This document shows, piece by piece, positions 32,402 through 43,332 of a stretch of 64,000 bases of DNA. The DNA comes from Prionace glauca. Its lineage: Eukaryota > Chordata > Chondrichthyes > Carcharhiniformes > Carcharhinidae. The DNA is taken from assembly GCA_037974335.1 (NCBI GenBank), contig CM075760.1:42908103-42972102 (forward strand), given 5' to 3'. The position numbers were made by a program, and so were the translations under genes. Each line of letters starts with the position of its first letter. Position 1 is the stretch's first letter. The notes under the pieces are model-generated. The model searched no databases. It saw only the letters and a program-made list of their open reading frames with translations, and had not been told where the DNA came from.

Positions 32402-33024
32402 ATGTTGAACTATCTCACTCCGATTCTCATCTTTATCTCTCTTCTCAGTAAGTAGCTCTTGGGGCGAAGGGGAGCAAATGATTTGGGGCAAAGCGGATCA
32501 CGTTATTGAATTGTGTGACCAACCATGATCACAATGAATGGCAGGGCAGTCTCCAAAGGCCGACTGGCCTCCTCCTGCTCTTATCTTCGATGTGTTTATG
32601 TATTTCCTTTTCTATAAAGCCAGATGTTATTCCTGACCAATAATATTGATCGTTTTAATGACGATTTTGTTTAGAAATATTTGGCTAACACCGATTTTTT
32701 TCCTACTTTTTCTATTATTTATGTTAGAATGGAGTCATCAAGACGCAGAGGAACAGCCGGTTGTTGAGATAACAGTGGAGGAGGAAAGTAATGTCACATT
32801 AACCTGCCTCGTGAAGACAAGCATATCTAACCCTTCTGTGTTCTGGTACAGTCAGAGTCCCGGGCAGCCTCCACAGTATATGCTTCACATTGTTGGAGGG
32901 AAGCTGTACAAACACATCAACGACCGCCTTTCAGCGTCATTTAATAAAACTGCCAAGATTACCGAGCTAATGATCGGCAACACGCTGATGACTGACAGTG
33001 CGGTATATTTCTGTGCCTGGAGTC
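32402..33024 (+). CDS. TCR V segment (TRAV/TRDV-like), two-exon, apparently intact
   Basis: The leader exon 32402-32447 (MLNYLTPILIFISLL) ends at GTAAGT. The intron is 32448-32727, with acceptor TTATTTATGTTAG. The V exon 32728-33024 reads WSHQDAEEQPVVEITVEEES, first Cys in VTLTCLVKTS, FR2 Trp in VFWYSQSPGQPPQYML, FR3 DRLSASFNKTAKITELMI and second Cys in DSAVYFCAWS. No stop is seen. The RSS spacer is 22 bp. A family B LINE begins about 40 bp downstream of the nonamer. Confidence 0.9.
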
Positions 33025-33062
33025 CACAGTGTTACAGATATGGCGAGTCCCATACAAAAACC
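33025..33062 (+). promoter_or_regulatory. RSS of the V segment at 32402-33024, 22-bp spacer
   Basis: Heptamer CACAGTG (33025-33031), spacer 33032-33053 (22 bp, one short), nonamer ACAAAAACC (33054-33062). Within the tolerated plus or minus one base. Confidence 0.9.
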
Positions 33063-33102
33063 CACCGTAAGTGTTTCAGTTAGTGCTCAGCAGAGGGCGC
33101 TT

Positions 33103-33541
33103 TCTGGGTCTGTACTCGTTGGAGTTTAGATGGCTGAGGGGGGATCTCATAGAGACGTATAAGATAATGAAGGGGATGGATAGGGTAGAGGTAGAGAGAT
33201 TCTTCCCGCTTCGAAAAGACAGCAGGACTAGAGGGCACAACCTCAAAATAAGGGAGGGGGGGCAGTTTACGTCAGAGTTGAAGAGGAACTTCTTCACTCA
33301 AAGTGTCGTGAATCTCTGGAATTCTCTGTCCTTTGGAGTAGTGGAGGCTACCTCGCTGAAAATAGTTAAGTCCCAGGTAGATAGATTTTTGGTAGACAAG
33401 GGAATTAAGGGTTATGGGGAGAAAGCGGGAAAGTGGAACTGATCCACTTCAGATCAGCCATGATCTTATTGAATGACGGGGCGGACTCGAAGGGCTAGAT
33501 GGCCTACTCCTGCTCCTATTTCTTACGTTCTTATGTTCTTT
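33103..33541 (+). mobile_element. 3' end of a CR1-type LINE (family B)
   Basis: Continuous ORF2 C-terminus (LYSLEFRWLRGDLIETYKIM, ELKRNFFTQSVVNLWNSL, KGYGEKAGKWN) and the 3' end 'ctcctgctcctatttcttacgttcttatgttctt'. About 85-90% like the 6966-8836 copy. It lies just 3' of a V RSS. Confidence 0.88.
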
Positions 33542-33659
33542 CACACCGTTAGACAGTAACAATAAAGGTAAAGTCACCATCGCCGAGATGTCCACAGGCT
33601 GGTGGTGATTTAAGATCACATCAAATCTCAGGCGAGGTTCAAGATTGAGAAAACGCGAC

Positions 33660-33775
33660 TTCATGAAGGACCTTTGACAAAGAGTCATGTGGACTCGAAA
33701 CCTCAGCTCTTTTCTCTCCTTACAGATGCTGCCAGACCCGCTGAGATTTTCCAGCATTTTCTCTTTTGGTTTCAT
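33660..33775 (+). repeat. short interspersed repeat
   Basis: 'agagtcatgtggactcgaaac...ttctctccttacagatgctgccagacccgctgagattttccagcattttctcttttgg' is a repeat phrase widespread in fish and shark sequence. A weaker relative is at 5565-5640. Confidence 0.5.
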
Positions 33776-33972
33776 GGAACACCTCAACGGGTACAGGAAC
33801 GAATTTCCGATGTAAGTGTCGCTTTATCGTTACAAACCAGACATCCAGTAAGTGAGCTGGGCGACAATATTCTCATTACTTTCTGTACCTGTGAACGAGC
33901 ACTTGAGATTCACACACTACGACACGCAATGCCTCTGAATTTAAGACCTCTGCAATTTCTCATTATTTAATC

Positions 33973-34165
33973 ATACAGCTCTACAGAGCAGAAAGAGGCC
34001 CTTCGGCCCATCGAGTCTGCACCGAACACAATCCCACCCAGGCCCTACCCCCATATCCCTACATATTATACCCACTAATCCCTCTAACCTACACATCCCT
34101 GGATACTAAGGAGTAATTTCTTAGTCTGACCAATCAACTTAGCCCGCACATCTTTGGACATCTTT
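33973..34165 (-). repeat. 3' part of a V-SINE-type SINE
   Basis: The reverse complement matches 57170-57310: 'tgtccaaagatgtgcgggctaa', 'gattagtgggtataatatgtagggatatgggggtagggcctgggtgggattgtgttcggtgcagactcgatgggccgaagggcctc'. The tRNA head is missing. Confidence 0.8.
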
Positions 34166-34426
34166 AGTTAATAAGCTCCGTGTGTTTCGTCCTGCCAAAA
34201 ACATCACAACACAATCCTAGTTTTGTCTTCTTCTTCTGTTCGCATTTTGCTCATTTTTTTGTGCTTTATAAATAAGTAAACCACTGCGCCTTTTCTCTTT
34301 GAATTTCGTTCATTCTGATTTCCATACAAACTCTTCCATTTTCTTCGAGTACATTTCCAACTCTCTTCATTTTAACCTTTTTACATTTTTCTGATTTAGT
34401 AAATGTTTTGCTCTCATTCCCCTTTA

Positions 34427-34658
34427 CCATAATTTCAAATTGTTTAACACGAACTGATCTATTTATCGAATATTTGTAACGTAACAACAGTACTGGCAAC
34501 ATTGAAAACATACAGAATATCTTTAAAATATTAATAAGTTTGATATCAGTGTTAAATTATGTTTCTGCTTCCGTATTTGTTCCTTCAATCAAATATTCCT
34601 CAATAAAGAAATGCGCCCCAATAATGAACTTAATCCTTTTGCCCTCTCCTGTTGGCAA
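34427..34658 (+). repeat. 232-bp direct repeat, left copy
   Basis: About four differences from 35587-35818 over 232 bp (about 98% identical). AT-rich, not matching any other repeat here. The two copies bracket a 928-bp segment holding a V gene. Confidence 0.95.
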
Positions 34659-34725
34659 TTTAATACCGCGTTTCTTAAAACACTGATGTCCCAGGCACGG
34701 CGGAGCGGGTTTTAGAGACTGTGCA

Positions 34726-34764
34726 GGTTTTTGTCAGGGACCTCCCTGTGTTTAATACACTGAG
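34726..34764 (-). promoter_or_regulatory. 23-RSS of the V segment at 34765-35097, variant heptamer
   Basis: Minus strand: heptamer CTCAGTG (34764-34758; position 2 A to T), 23-bp spacer, nonamer ACAAAAACC (34734-34726). The first three heptamer bases matter most for cutting, so use may be much reduced. Confidence 0.8.
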
Positions 34765-35097
34765 CCTCACGGCGCAGAGATAGGTCGCAGTGTCTGAAAC
34801 CTGTACGTCTCTCACAGTCAGGATGCTGAGTTTGTTGCCTTCATCGATTGAGGCAGTGATTCTCCCGGGTTGATCTGTTCCCCGAGTGGCCATCACCAGA
34901 TGCTGGGGTGACTGATTCGGGAGTTGTCTGTACCAGCGCAGGACGTTAAAATCAGTGGGGATGGTGCAGTTCATGGATAGGTTTCGCGCTTCACTGACAA
35001 CCATCCGCGGAGGGAACTGCATCACTTCAGCTTCTCCGATAACCCCCGTACAGATCAGACTTAAAAATAGGAGAAAGTCGAAGCAAATCCAGAACAT
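34765..35097 (-). CDS. TCR V segment (TRAV/TRDV-like), leader without intron
   Basis: ATG at 35097. The leader MFWICFDFLLFLSLICTG continues without a break into EAEVMQFPPRMVVSEARN, first Cys in LSMNCTIPTD, FR2 Trp in LRWYRQLPNQSPQHLV, FR3 GRITASIDEGNKLSILTV and second Cys in DTATYLCAV. It shares subgroup and single-exon layout with 17822-18154. The reading frame is open; the weak point is the heptamer. An upstream TATATAAG lies at about 35288-35295 on the minus strand. Confidence 0.87.
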
Positions 35098-35586
35098 TCT
35101 CAATTATCGCGCAAAACCTGAAGATGAGAATTAACCGGGAGCCAAATGCTTTCTTCGGGTTCAGTTCAGTGCCGTGTTTATGTTGAACTGACAACAGCAG
35201 GCGGTTTCTCCTTTAACCACCCACACTGAGCTCTTGAGTCTGACACCAGCCCACACAACCTCTGAGCACACACCTGACCCGCTCATCTTATATATTTCTC
35301 ACGCCTCACACTGCTCCCTGCTGGTGTATGCTGGTAAATGCAGGGTGTAATTCTTCACTTGGACCTCCACAAGTTGCATTTCACCAAATAACTACAAATG
35401 AGAACAGCTGTTCCCTTCTTCCGGTTATAGGTCTTTTGTTGCTGGAGAGCTTGCAATCCTCCTTTATTCTACTTTCCAACGATTACAGTGCATTTATCTC
35501 TCACATTCTTGCTAAAGTTTTATTCCACTGTGGCCAGTTGCGGTGTGCCAAAAAGAAGGTCCCGATGTTAGTCCTAAAATAACGTT

Positions 35587-35818
35587 CCATAATTTCAAAT
35601 TGTTTAACATGAACTGATCTATTTATCGAATATTTGTAACGTAACAACAGTACCGGCAACATTGAAAACATACAGAATATCTTTAAAATATTAATAAGTT
35701 TGATATCAGTGTTAAATTATGTTTCTGCTTCCGTATTTGTTCCTTCAATCAAATATTCCTCAATAAAGAAATGCGCCCCAATAATGAACTTAATCCTTCT
35801 GGCCTCTCCTGTTGGCAA
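35587..35818 (+). repeat. 232-bp direct repeat, right copy
   Basis: Same orientation and exact length as 34427-34658. Flanks differ at both ends, so the edges of the duplication are sharp. Confidence 0.95.
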
Positions 35819-36044
35819 AATCACTACAATATACAACATTAAAACCTGTTCCATTCTGGAACCAATTCCAACAATTCCGTTATCTACAGCAATGACCTCT
35901 TGTCCCCGGCTGTTCTAGAAAGGGGAACATTTGGTTAACATTGACTTTACCAATCCAGTTGAGTATTTAAATGCCTCAATCACCCCCCCCCCCTCATTCT
36001 TCTGTACCCCAGCGGGTATGAGCCCAAGGTACTAAACCGCTCCT

Positions 36045-36625
36045 CATATGACAGCCCATTCAAAATACTGATGAGAACAGATGTGGAATACCGTAACCAG
36101 TTTTGGGCCTCTTATTTATTTCATTGGAGGTAGCTCGGAGAAGGTTAACGAGGATGATCCCCATTATGGAAGGATTGTCTTCTGAGAAAAGGATAAAGAG
36201 GCTGGCCCTCTGCCCATTGGCATTTAGAAGAATGAGAGGTGATTTAATTGAAATATATAGGAGTATTGAGGGGCTTGACAAGCTAAATACTGAGAAGATG
36301 TTTCCCCTAATGGAAGAGTCTAGAACCAGAGGACAAAGTCTCAGAATAAATGGGCGCCAATTGAAAACTGAGATGAGGAACAATTTCTTCATTCGGAGGG
36401 CGGTAAATCTTTGGAATTCATTGCTGCAGAGAGCTGTGAGGGTAAAGTCATTGTTTATCTTTAAGGCTGAGATAAATAGATTTTTGATCAGTAAGTGAAT
36501 CAAGAATTATGGGGAAAGGGCAATAAAGTTTACGTGAGGAATGTTGGAACATCCATGATTCCATTGAATGGCAGAGCAGGCTCGAGAGGCCTTACCCTGG
36601 CCCTTTGTCATTTGATCTTAAGGTT
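36045..36625 (+). mobile_element. older CR1-type LINE 3' remnant
   Basis: ORF2 C-terminus RRRLTRMIPIMEGLS, LAFRRMRGDLIEIYRSI, RTRGQSLRINGRQL, NNFFIRRAVNLWNSL, followed by a decayed 3' end (ccattgaatggcagagcaggctcgag). It diverges from families A-C and so represents another lineage. Confidence 0.8.
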
Positions 36626-36774
36626 ACAGCCTGGTTATTTTATGCTGAAAACACGGGGTTGTCAATTCTGTCAGAAAACACTCAGTCGAAAGGAAAATAA
36701 TCATCAATTTAACTAAAGAGTGTAATCAGCACTGTAGTGATTCAATGATCCAACGTTGCACATCATTGGAGGAT

Positions 36775-36935
36775 AAGAGGCAAATTATCACAGCCAATCC
36801 ACATAACATTCACATCCTTGAACTGTGGAAGGAAATGGAGCACTCGGGGGAAACTCACACATGGATATGGGTAGAGTGTGAAAATCGCATACACTCGCCC
36901 AAGGCTGGAATTGAATCCGTTTCCCTGTCGCCTGT
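36775..36935 (-). repeat. V-SINE-type SINE remnant
   Basis: The reverse complement shows a degraded T-arm (attcaattccagccttgg) and the central 'gtgtgagtttcccccgagtgctccatttcctt'. Confidence 0.5.
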
Positions 36936-36999
36936 TTATCTCTTAGTGATAACCACACTGGTTATCACCACACTGGTTATCACTAAGAGGTTCTTCCTT

Positions 37000-37625
37000 C
37001 TTGTGAATGTGATCACTATTTATGACAGGAATACTTCAGACATCAGATCTGTCTTTTCAAATTTAACTTGTCTGTTTAAACAGATTAAATCCTCAATCAA
37101 ATTAACATTCAGTGGAATATCTATCTGATCGCAGATGGTTTATTACTTGTGACATCAGAACATTCAGAACTAATTGTGAAATGGAATGTGTCATGTTCTT
37201 TTAATTAAATATAACTGGTGGAATGAATGTTCAAAAATTTTCGATTCATTTTGAACCAACTGTTAAAATTCTTAAAATAAACCGCTATTTTGAGTTGAAA
37301 CTGATGAACAAGTGACGGTTTATCTGGTTTTGCTGTCATGAACATTTCATTGTAAACTGTGAGGTATTTATGTAAATAAATACAAAAATAGTAATTCCAA
37401 ATTAGATTGTTGACTGACAGAAACACAACAAATATTTCCCCACGAACAGAGCACAGAAATAGAGACAGTCATGCAAATCAATCAACGGATTCCAGTAATG
37501 ATTGTTTTTCAATATTATTTATTCATCAGTTATGTGAGGAAAAACATCATGATGATATCTATGCTCAGAATTAGGAAATAATCCCTCTGATCCCGAAATA
37601 TAATGACACGGCAAATTTGTTCATG
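37000..37625. other. AT-rich spacer
   Basis: No gene was recognised. A 16-bp inverted repeat lies just before it at 36940-36989. Confidence 0.35.
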
Positions 37626-37629
37626 GAAA

Positions 37630-38885
37630 TATAAGAACATAAGAACATAAGAAATAGGAGCAGGAGTAGGCCATCTGGCCCTTCGAGCCTGCCCCGCCAT
37701 TCAATAAGATCATGGCTGATCTGTCGTGACTCAGCTCCACCTTCCCGCCCTCTCCCCATAACCCTTAATCCCTTCTCTTATCAAAAACCCATCAACCCGT
37801 TTCTTAAAAATATTTAGCGAGGCAGCCTCCACCACTTCAACGGGCAGAGAATTCCAGAGATTCACCACCCTTTGAGTAAAGAAGTTCCTCCTCAACTCTG
37901 TTCTAAACCGCCCCCCCTTTATCTTGAGGCTGTGCCCCCTAGTCCTACTGTCTTTTTTGAGCGGGAAGAGTCTCTCCACCTCTATCCTATCCATCCCATT
38001 CATCATCTTATACGTCTCAATGAGACCTCCCCTCATTCTTCTAAACTCTAACGAGTACAAGCCTAGTTTATTCAGCCTCTCCTCATAGCTCAATCCCCTC
38101 AACTCCGGTATCAGCCGAGTAAACCTCCTCTGCACTCCCTCCAGGGCCAAAATATCCTTGAGCAGGTGCGGCGCCCAAAACTGCACACAGTACTCCAGCT
38201 GCGGCCTCACCAATGCCCTATACAGCTGCAGCAAGACCTCCCTACTTTTATATTCAATCCCCCTCGCTATGAAGGCCAGCATCCCATTCGCCTTCCTGAC
38301 CACCTGCTGCACCTGCAAGCTGGGTTTTTGCGACTCATGCACAAGGACCCCGAGGTCCCTCTGCACCGTCGCCTGCTGCAGTTTTTCGCCCCGTAAGTAA
38401 TAGTCCTTCCTACCATTCCTCCTACCAAAGTGGACCACCTCACACTTGCCAACATTAAATTCCATTTGCCATTTCCTGGCCCATTCGCCCAGCCTATCTA
38501 GATCCTTCTGCAGACTCTCCACACCCTCCGCACAATTTGCCTTTCCCCCAATCTTGATGTCATCAGCAAATTTCGACACCCTGCACTCGGTTCCCTCCTC
38601 CAGATCATCTATATAAATGGTAAATAGCTGAGGCCCCAGCACCGACCCCTGGGGCACCCCACTAGTCACCAACCGCCAATCCGAATAGCATCCATTGACC
38701 CCCACTCTCTGCCTCCTATTTGACAACCAATCCTCTATCCACGCTAACACCCTACCCCCAACTCCATGTCCCCTGACCTTCTGCAATAACCTCTTGTGAG
38801 GTACCTTGTCAAACGCCTTCTGAAAATCCAGAAAGACCACATCCACCGGCTCTCCTCTATCCACTGCCCTAGACACATCCTCATA
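37630..38885 (-). mobile_element. CR1-type LINE (family B), 5'-truncated, intact 3' RT frame
   Basis: The minus strand is open for 381 codons (38876-37731): FLDFQKAFDKVPH, WLSNRRQRVGVNG, SGVPQGSVLGP, FADD box at 38560-38575, then the C-terminus without a stop. The 3' end is 'ctgctcctatttcttatgttcttatgttcttat'. The truncation point is within 'gaggatgtgtctaggg'. Youngest-looking LINE in the window; not mobile alone because the endonuclease is missing. Confidence 0.92.
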
Positions 38886-39114
38886 TCCTGTGTTTCATCT
38901 CTTTCCCTGTCTTTTTCCTGTCTGGTTCTGTGTTTTGTCTCTCCACGATGGTTCATCATCTTCACGCCACAGCATAAAGTCAGTGTCTGCCTAATCTATT
39001 CTCTCAGCCAGAGTTATAGGATTCTAAAAGAATGTAATTCAATTATCTGGAATCCGTCAGTGAGATTTACTCTCAAAGATCTCTTGAGCATTCTTTGGTC
39101 TTGAAATGCTCGAT

Positions 39115-39720
39115 ATATTTTCTTCTGTATCTAACCTCGGCTGTAGCTAGTGATAAGGATTCGATGTGGCACTACCGAAAGATCGTCCCTTATACTTAAC
39201 CGGTGCTATACCTGTCCTTAGAATATTTGACGAGAAAGTGACGAGGAATATTTACTCTGGATCTAAACTCACTGTACTTGTCTTATGAATGTTTGATTTG
39301 ACTTTGTCAAGGAAGATTTAATCCGTATTTAATCTCTGCTGTAACTGACGTGGATGTGTTTTGTGGAACGGTGTAGACGGTTCTTTCCCCTATACCGAAC
39401 ACTAATTTAAACCTGCCTCCCGAATCTCTGAAGGAAGAGTGAAGAAGGGGTTTTACGTAGAAGAGAGTCCATGTGCTTTCTGCCTCCTTTTTGTTTGAGC
39501 AGGCTTGTACAGGGAGTTTCATTTTGTTTCTAGACAGTATACTGTTCTCGGAATGTTTGATTTGGAAAGTATAGAGGGAGATTCACTTTGTATCTAAATC
39601 ATGCTAGTCCTTCCTTGGGAGTGTTTAATTTGGCAATGCAGAGGAAACTTTGCATTCTTCAGGTAACCCTATGTTACTCCTGTCCTGTAAATTTTTGATG
39701 GGACGGCCATCTCTACAAAT
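39115..39720 (+). repeat. decayed tandem array, about 70-bp period
   Basis: The motif 'tgtatctaa.ct..gctgtacctgtcct.ggagtgtttgat..gac.gtgtagaggga' recurs at about 39127, 39189, 39254, 39325, 39520 and 39577 with many substitutions. It is a shark-type tandem repeat that is no longer homogeneous. Confidence 0.6.
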
Positions 39721-39847
39721 TTCATGGGGATTGAACTAGTCTCTTTATATTACAGTACACGTACCTCGTGTCAGCTTCTATTATGAGGCCATGGCTTTGT
39801 TTAGTTTTCACTAGACCCAAACTCTTAATATATTGCACGTAGAAATG

Positions 39848-40092
39848 TATATTGCCTGTCTCTATTCATGTTAAACTAGATGTTTTATCTGTTTGTACTA
39901 AATTGGACGCTGTCCCTGTTTATATTACATGTCACCATGTTTCTGTTTATTTTAAGCTAGGTGTTGTCTCTGTTTATATTAATTTAGACCTGTCTCTGCT
40001 TGTTTTAAACCAGATGCAGTCTTATATTTGCAATTGACCGTGTCCACAATTATATTGCATTGGACGTGGTTTCAGTTTTTACTGTATTGTTC
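39848..40092 (+). repeat. decayed tandem array, about 33-bp period
   Basis: The loose unit 'tctgtttatattaaactagatgttg' repeats about 7 times (39855, 39888, 39920, 39955, 39980 and on). Divergent; independent of the 70-bp array before it. Confidence 0.6.
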
Positions 40093-40454
40093 AATGCCAG
40101 TAATGATGAAAGTGGTTGGGAGAACACAGTTCTCTGCATCCTTATCCAAGCGCAAACTCTATGAGGTTTTGGACACTGGAAAAAAGAAGCGATATCAAAA
40201 ATCTACTTCTGCTCTCTGCATTGAAAATGGACACCAAGTCGTGTGTAGCAGCACTGTCAACAACAACAAAAACCAAAGAAAATTACAGCGCAGGAAAAGG
40301 CCTTTCGGCCCTACAAGACTGCACCAACTAAACACTGTCGATCTAATACTGCCCATTTCTGGATCCTGCATCATAGCAATGCTTTTATCTCAACACATTT
40401 TCTCTTCTTCTCGCAGAATCGTTTAGTAATACCGGCATAATTCGAACAGAGACA

Positions 40455-40645
40455 CTGCCACCTGTGATAGTGGAGTCGGACACTTTAGGAACATTCAAAC
40501 GGTTATTGGATAGGCACATGGAGCACTCCAGAATGATAGATAGTGGGATAGCTTGATCTTGGGTTTGGACATAGCTCAGCACAACATTGTGGGCCGAAGG
40601 GCCTCTACTGTGCTGTACTGTTCTATGTTTCTATGTAAATGCATC
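40455..40645 (+). mobile_element. 3' end of a CR1-type LINE (family C)
   Basis: 'gtggagtcggacactttaggaacattcaaacgg...ataggcacatggagcactccagaatgatag...gggccgaagggcctctactgtgctgtactgttctatgtttctatg'. Same family as 6490-6715. Confidence 0.8.
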
Positions 40646-41104
40646 ACTGTGTCCATCTCCAGTGGAAGTGTATAGTCAATATTTAATATTCAGTGCATTA
40701 ATGGTCTCCCGTGAATGGAAAAACTACAACTAAAAGACTCTGGGCCGATCGATATTTTTACGGGGAAGTTTGATGTGTTGATGAGTGAAAAGTGAACTGA
40801 AGGCGATGTTACTGTGTTTAGATCGAAGAAAAAGGGTGGAGTCTGATGTGGCGCATCAAAACTTGGAAACCAAAAAGGAAAGTAGATTAGTTGGGCCGAA
40901 TGGCCTGATCTGTCCTATAAACTTTCTGAAACTTACGCCCCTCTGAGTTAGGAAACAATTGTGTTCACCTCTCCTCCAAGCTGGAAGTCAAAAATGGAAG
41001 CATTTAAAATCAAAAAAGAAGCACACTTTCCTGATATCTCACCAGTGGTTTCATTGTCTCCAGAATTCTCCAGTTTATTGACATTTATTGTACATTTTCT
41101 GCAG

Positions 41105-41496
41105 ATCCAAATCCACGGGAACCGGTCGTCTCTGTCCTCCTGCCCTCGGCAGAAGAAGTCTCCGCTCAGAGATTCGTCTCCCTCAGCTGCTTAGTGAGAG
41201 GTTTCTCCCCCCGAGAGATCTTCGTCAAGTGGACCGTCAACGACAAGCCGGTGAATCCCGGGAACTACAGGAACACCGAGGTGGTGGCGGAGAACGGCGA
41301 TAGCTCCTTCTTCATGTACAACCTGTTATCCATTGCAGCAGAGGACTGGTCCAGCGGCGCTTCTTACTCCTGTGTGGTGGGTACATGAAGCCATCCCCTT
41401 GAAGATCATCAACAGAACAGTTGACAAATCCAGCGGTAAACCGGTTTTGTGAACATTTCCCTTGCGCTGATGGACACCGTTAATTCATGTCAGTGA
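41105..41496 (+). pseudogene. IGHM: IgM heavy chain CH4 and secretory-tail exon, two indels
   Basis: The acceptor TTTTCTGCAG (to 41104) opens the exon. It reads [18 protein letters not shown], the first Cys in [13 protein letters not shown], the Trp in [11 protein letters not shown], and the second Cys in [11 protein letters not shown] one-base insertion at about 41383 then moves the frame, and [18 protein letters not shown] follows in the +1 frame. A one-base loss at about 41444 returns to the first frame for FVNISLALMDTVNSCQ and stop (41494-41496). The NRT glycosylation site, the tail Cys used for polymer formation, and the internal GGTAAA donor (41435/41436) for membrane splicing are all in place. 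This is the C-terminal Ig domain of shark-type secreted IgM. No CH1-CH3 exon lies upstream in the window. The indels could also be assembly errors. Confidence 0.88.
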
Positions 41497-41523
41497 GAAT
41501 CACTCACTTCCATTAAAAACTTC

Positions 41524-41529
41524 AATAAA
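41524..41529 (+). promoter_or_regulatory. poly(A) signal for the secretory form
   Basis: AATAAA 28 bp after the secretory stop, the expected place for the secreted-form poly(A) site of an Ig heavy chain. Confidence 0.6.
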
Positions 41530-42609
41530 AAATAAGAATAACATTTTCCTCTAACGATAAATGAAATACCCAATTGGTTGTTTTTTCAGTTTTACTTCCA
41601 TTAAATATCTTTGGTTTAAGTCAGATATTTTCAGGTCTCTGTCCCAACATTCTTGAACGAGTGCTCCCAGCGGAGACACACACTGGGTTAGGGATAGAGT
41701 AGAGCACATTCATTACAGGACACCGCAAAATATCTTCAGCATCTTTCCTCCCGCTGAGGGAAAAAAAATCTGTCAATGTTAACATTTCTGACACACAAAC
41801 ACAAAATTTAGATCTCTGTGTCCTTGCTTCTCGCATTGTTCATGTTTTTCCTTTTGATGTCAGCTTTAAGCTGCTGCACTGGGAGCTTAAGTGAGGGTCA
41901 CACAAAAACATGGAGAAATAATACCCCGATCGGATTGAGGGAGAATGAAATCGTTAACATCCTGGATTCCTACTAACCCAACACGAGAGGGGAGGAGCAG
42001 TAGCTAACCCATGTACCAAAACTTCCTCAATGAAAAGAGGAGGAACTTTTAATCAATTGTACCTCCACTTCCTCAGTGGTTAGAACCATCAGGGACATTG
42101 CTTCACTAGGTAGAGAGAGGGATACTCTGAGTTCACTCTCCTCCCTGTCCCCAAGTACTGTGTTTGGAAATGAACGGCTATCTACTATAAGGTTGCCAAC
42201 AGTACAAATTTACAAATTAGTTTCCGGTTTACTTGCTCCAGCTGTTGAATTACCTTAATCGTTGTAATACATATATACACATGCAACATAATTTAAACAT
42301 GATTCAATACTCTTGTTCCTGTTAATCATGTGCTGGCATACATTTCCCATGACACAAGTTTAAACAAATAATAGAATCCTCACTTGTCTGTCCCTGGGTT
42401 TCAGAGATGCATAAATGAGTTATTTCATTCGCTCTCCTGATGTCACCGTGGCACTCACGGAATTCTTGCGACAAACACTGACGATGTAGTCCATTGTTCG
42501 TATTGTTTGGATCAAATTCAGTTAATGATTGCAGTAAAACTTGGAGCAACGGTTAAAAAAAATACACACACTGACAGCACTGCACAGAAGTGCCACAAGT
42601 ATAAGGACG

Positions 42610-42624
42610 CACATAGACGTGTGT

Positions 42625-42656
<32 letters not shown>

Positions 42657-43292
42657 GCAAACACACACACACATACATGTCAACACAAATGCATAAATAC
42701 ACACACAAATATGCACACACATACAGAAAGCCACAAGTAAATATACACAATCGCATGCACATCTTCTCCCCACCCCCACAGGCACACATACATATACTGA
42801 AAAACGGACAAACAAATTCAAATGCAAACACAAAAGCACACAAGTGCACAACACACATAAATACATACACAAAACCACAGAGAAATATGCATGCATACAA
42901 ATATGCATTCATACACCATAACTTCATGCAAGATATACACAAACGAACAAAAACAAACACGATCACGCAAATACATTCATGGGCAACACTACGCGAACAA
43001 AAATACACACAGACACAAATATGCACAGACACAAATACTTCCATGCACTAATGTACAGAGGCACAAATACATTCATTCTCTCTCTCACCACACACACACA
43101 CACACACACACAAACACTCACATTCACACGCACACATACACACTTAAACACACACACTCACACACCCATACACACACATACTCACACACACACATACACA
43201 CGCACATGCACTCATTAACATGCACATGTACAAACAGGCAGAAAAAAACAACATGCACGTAAATAATGAAATATGCACAGACACACACACAC

Positions 43293-43332
<40 letters not shown>

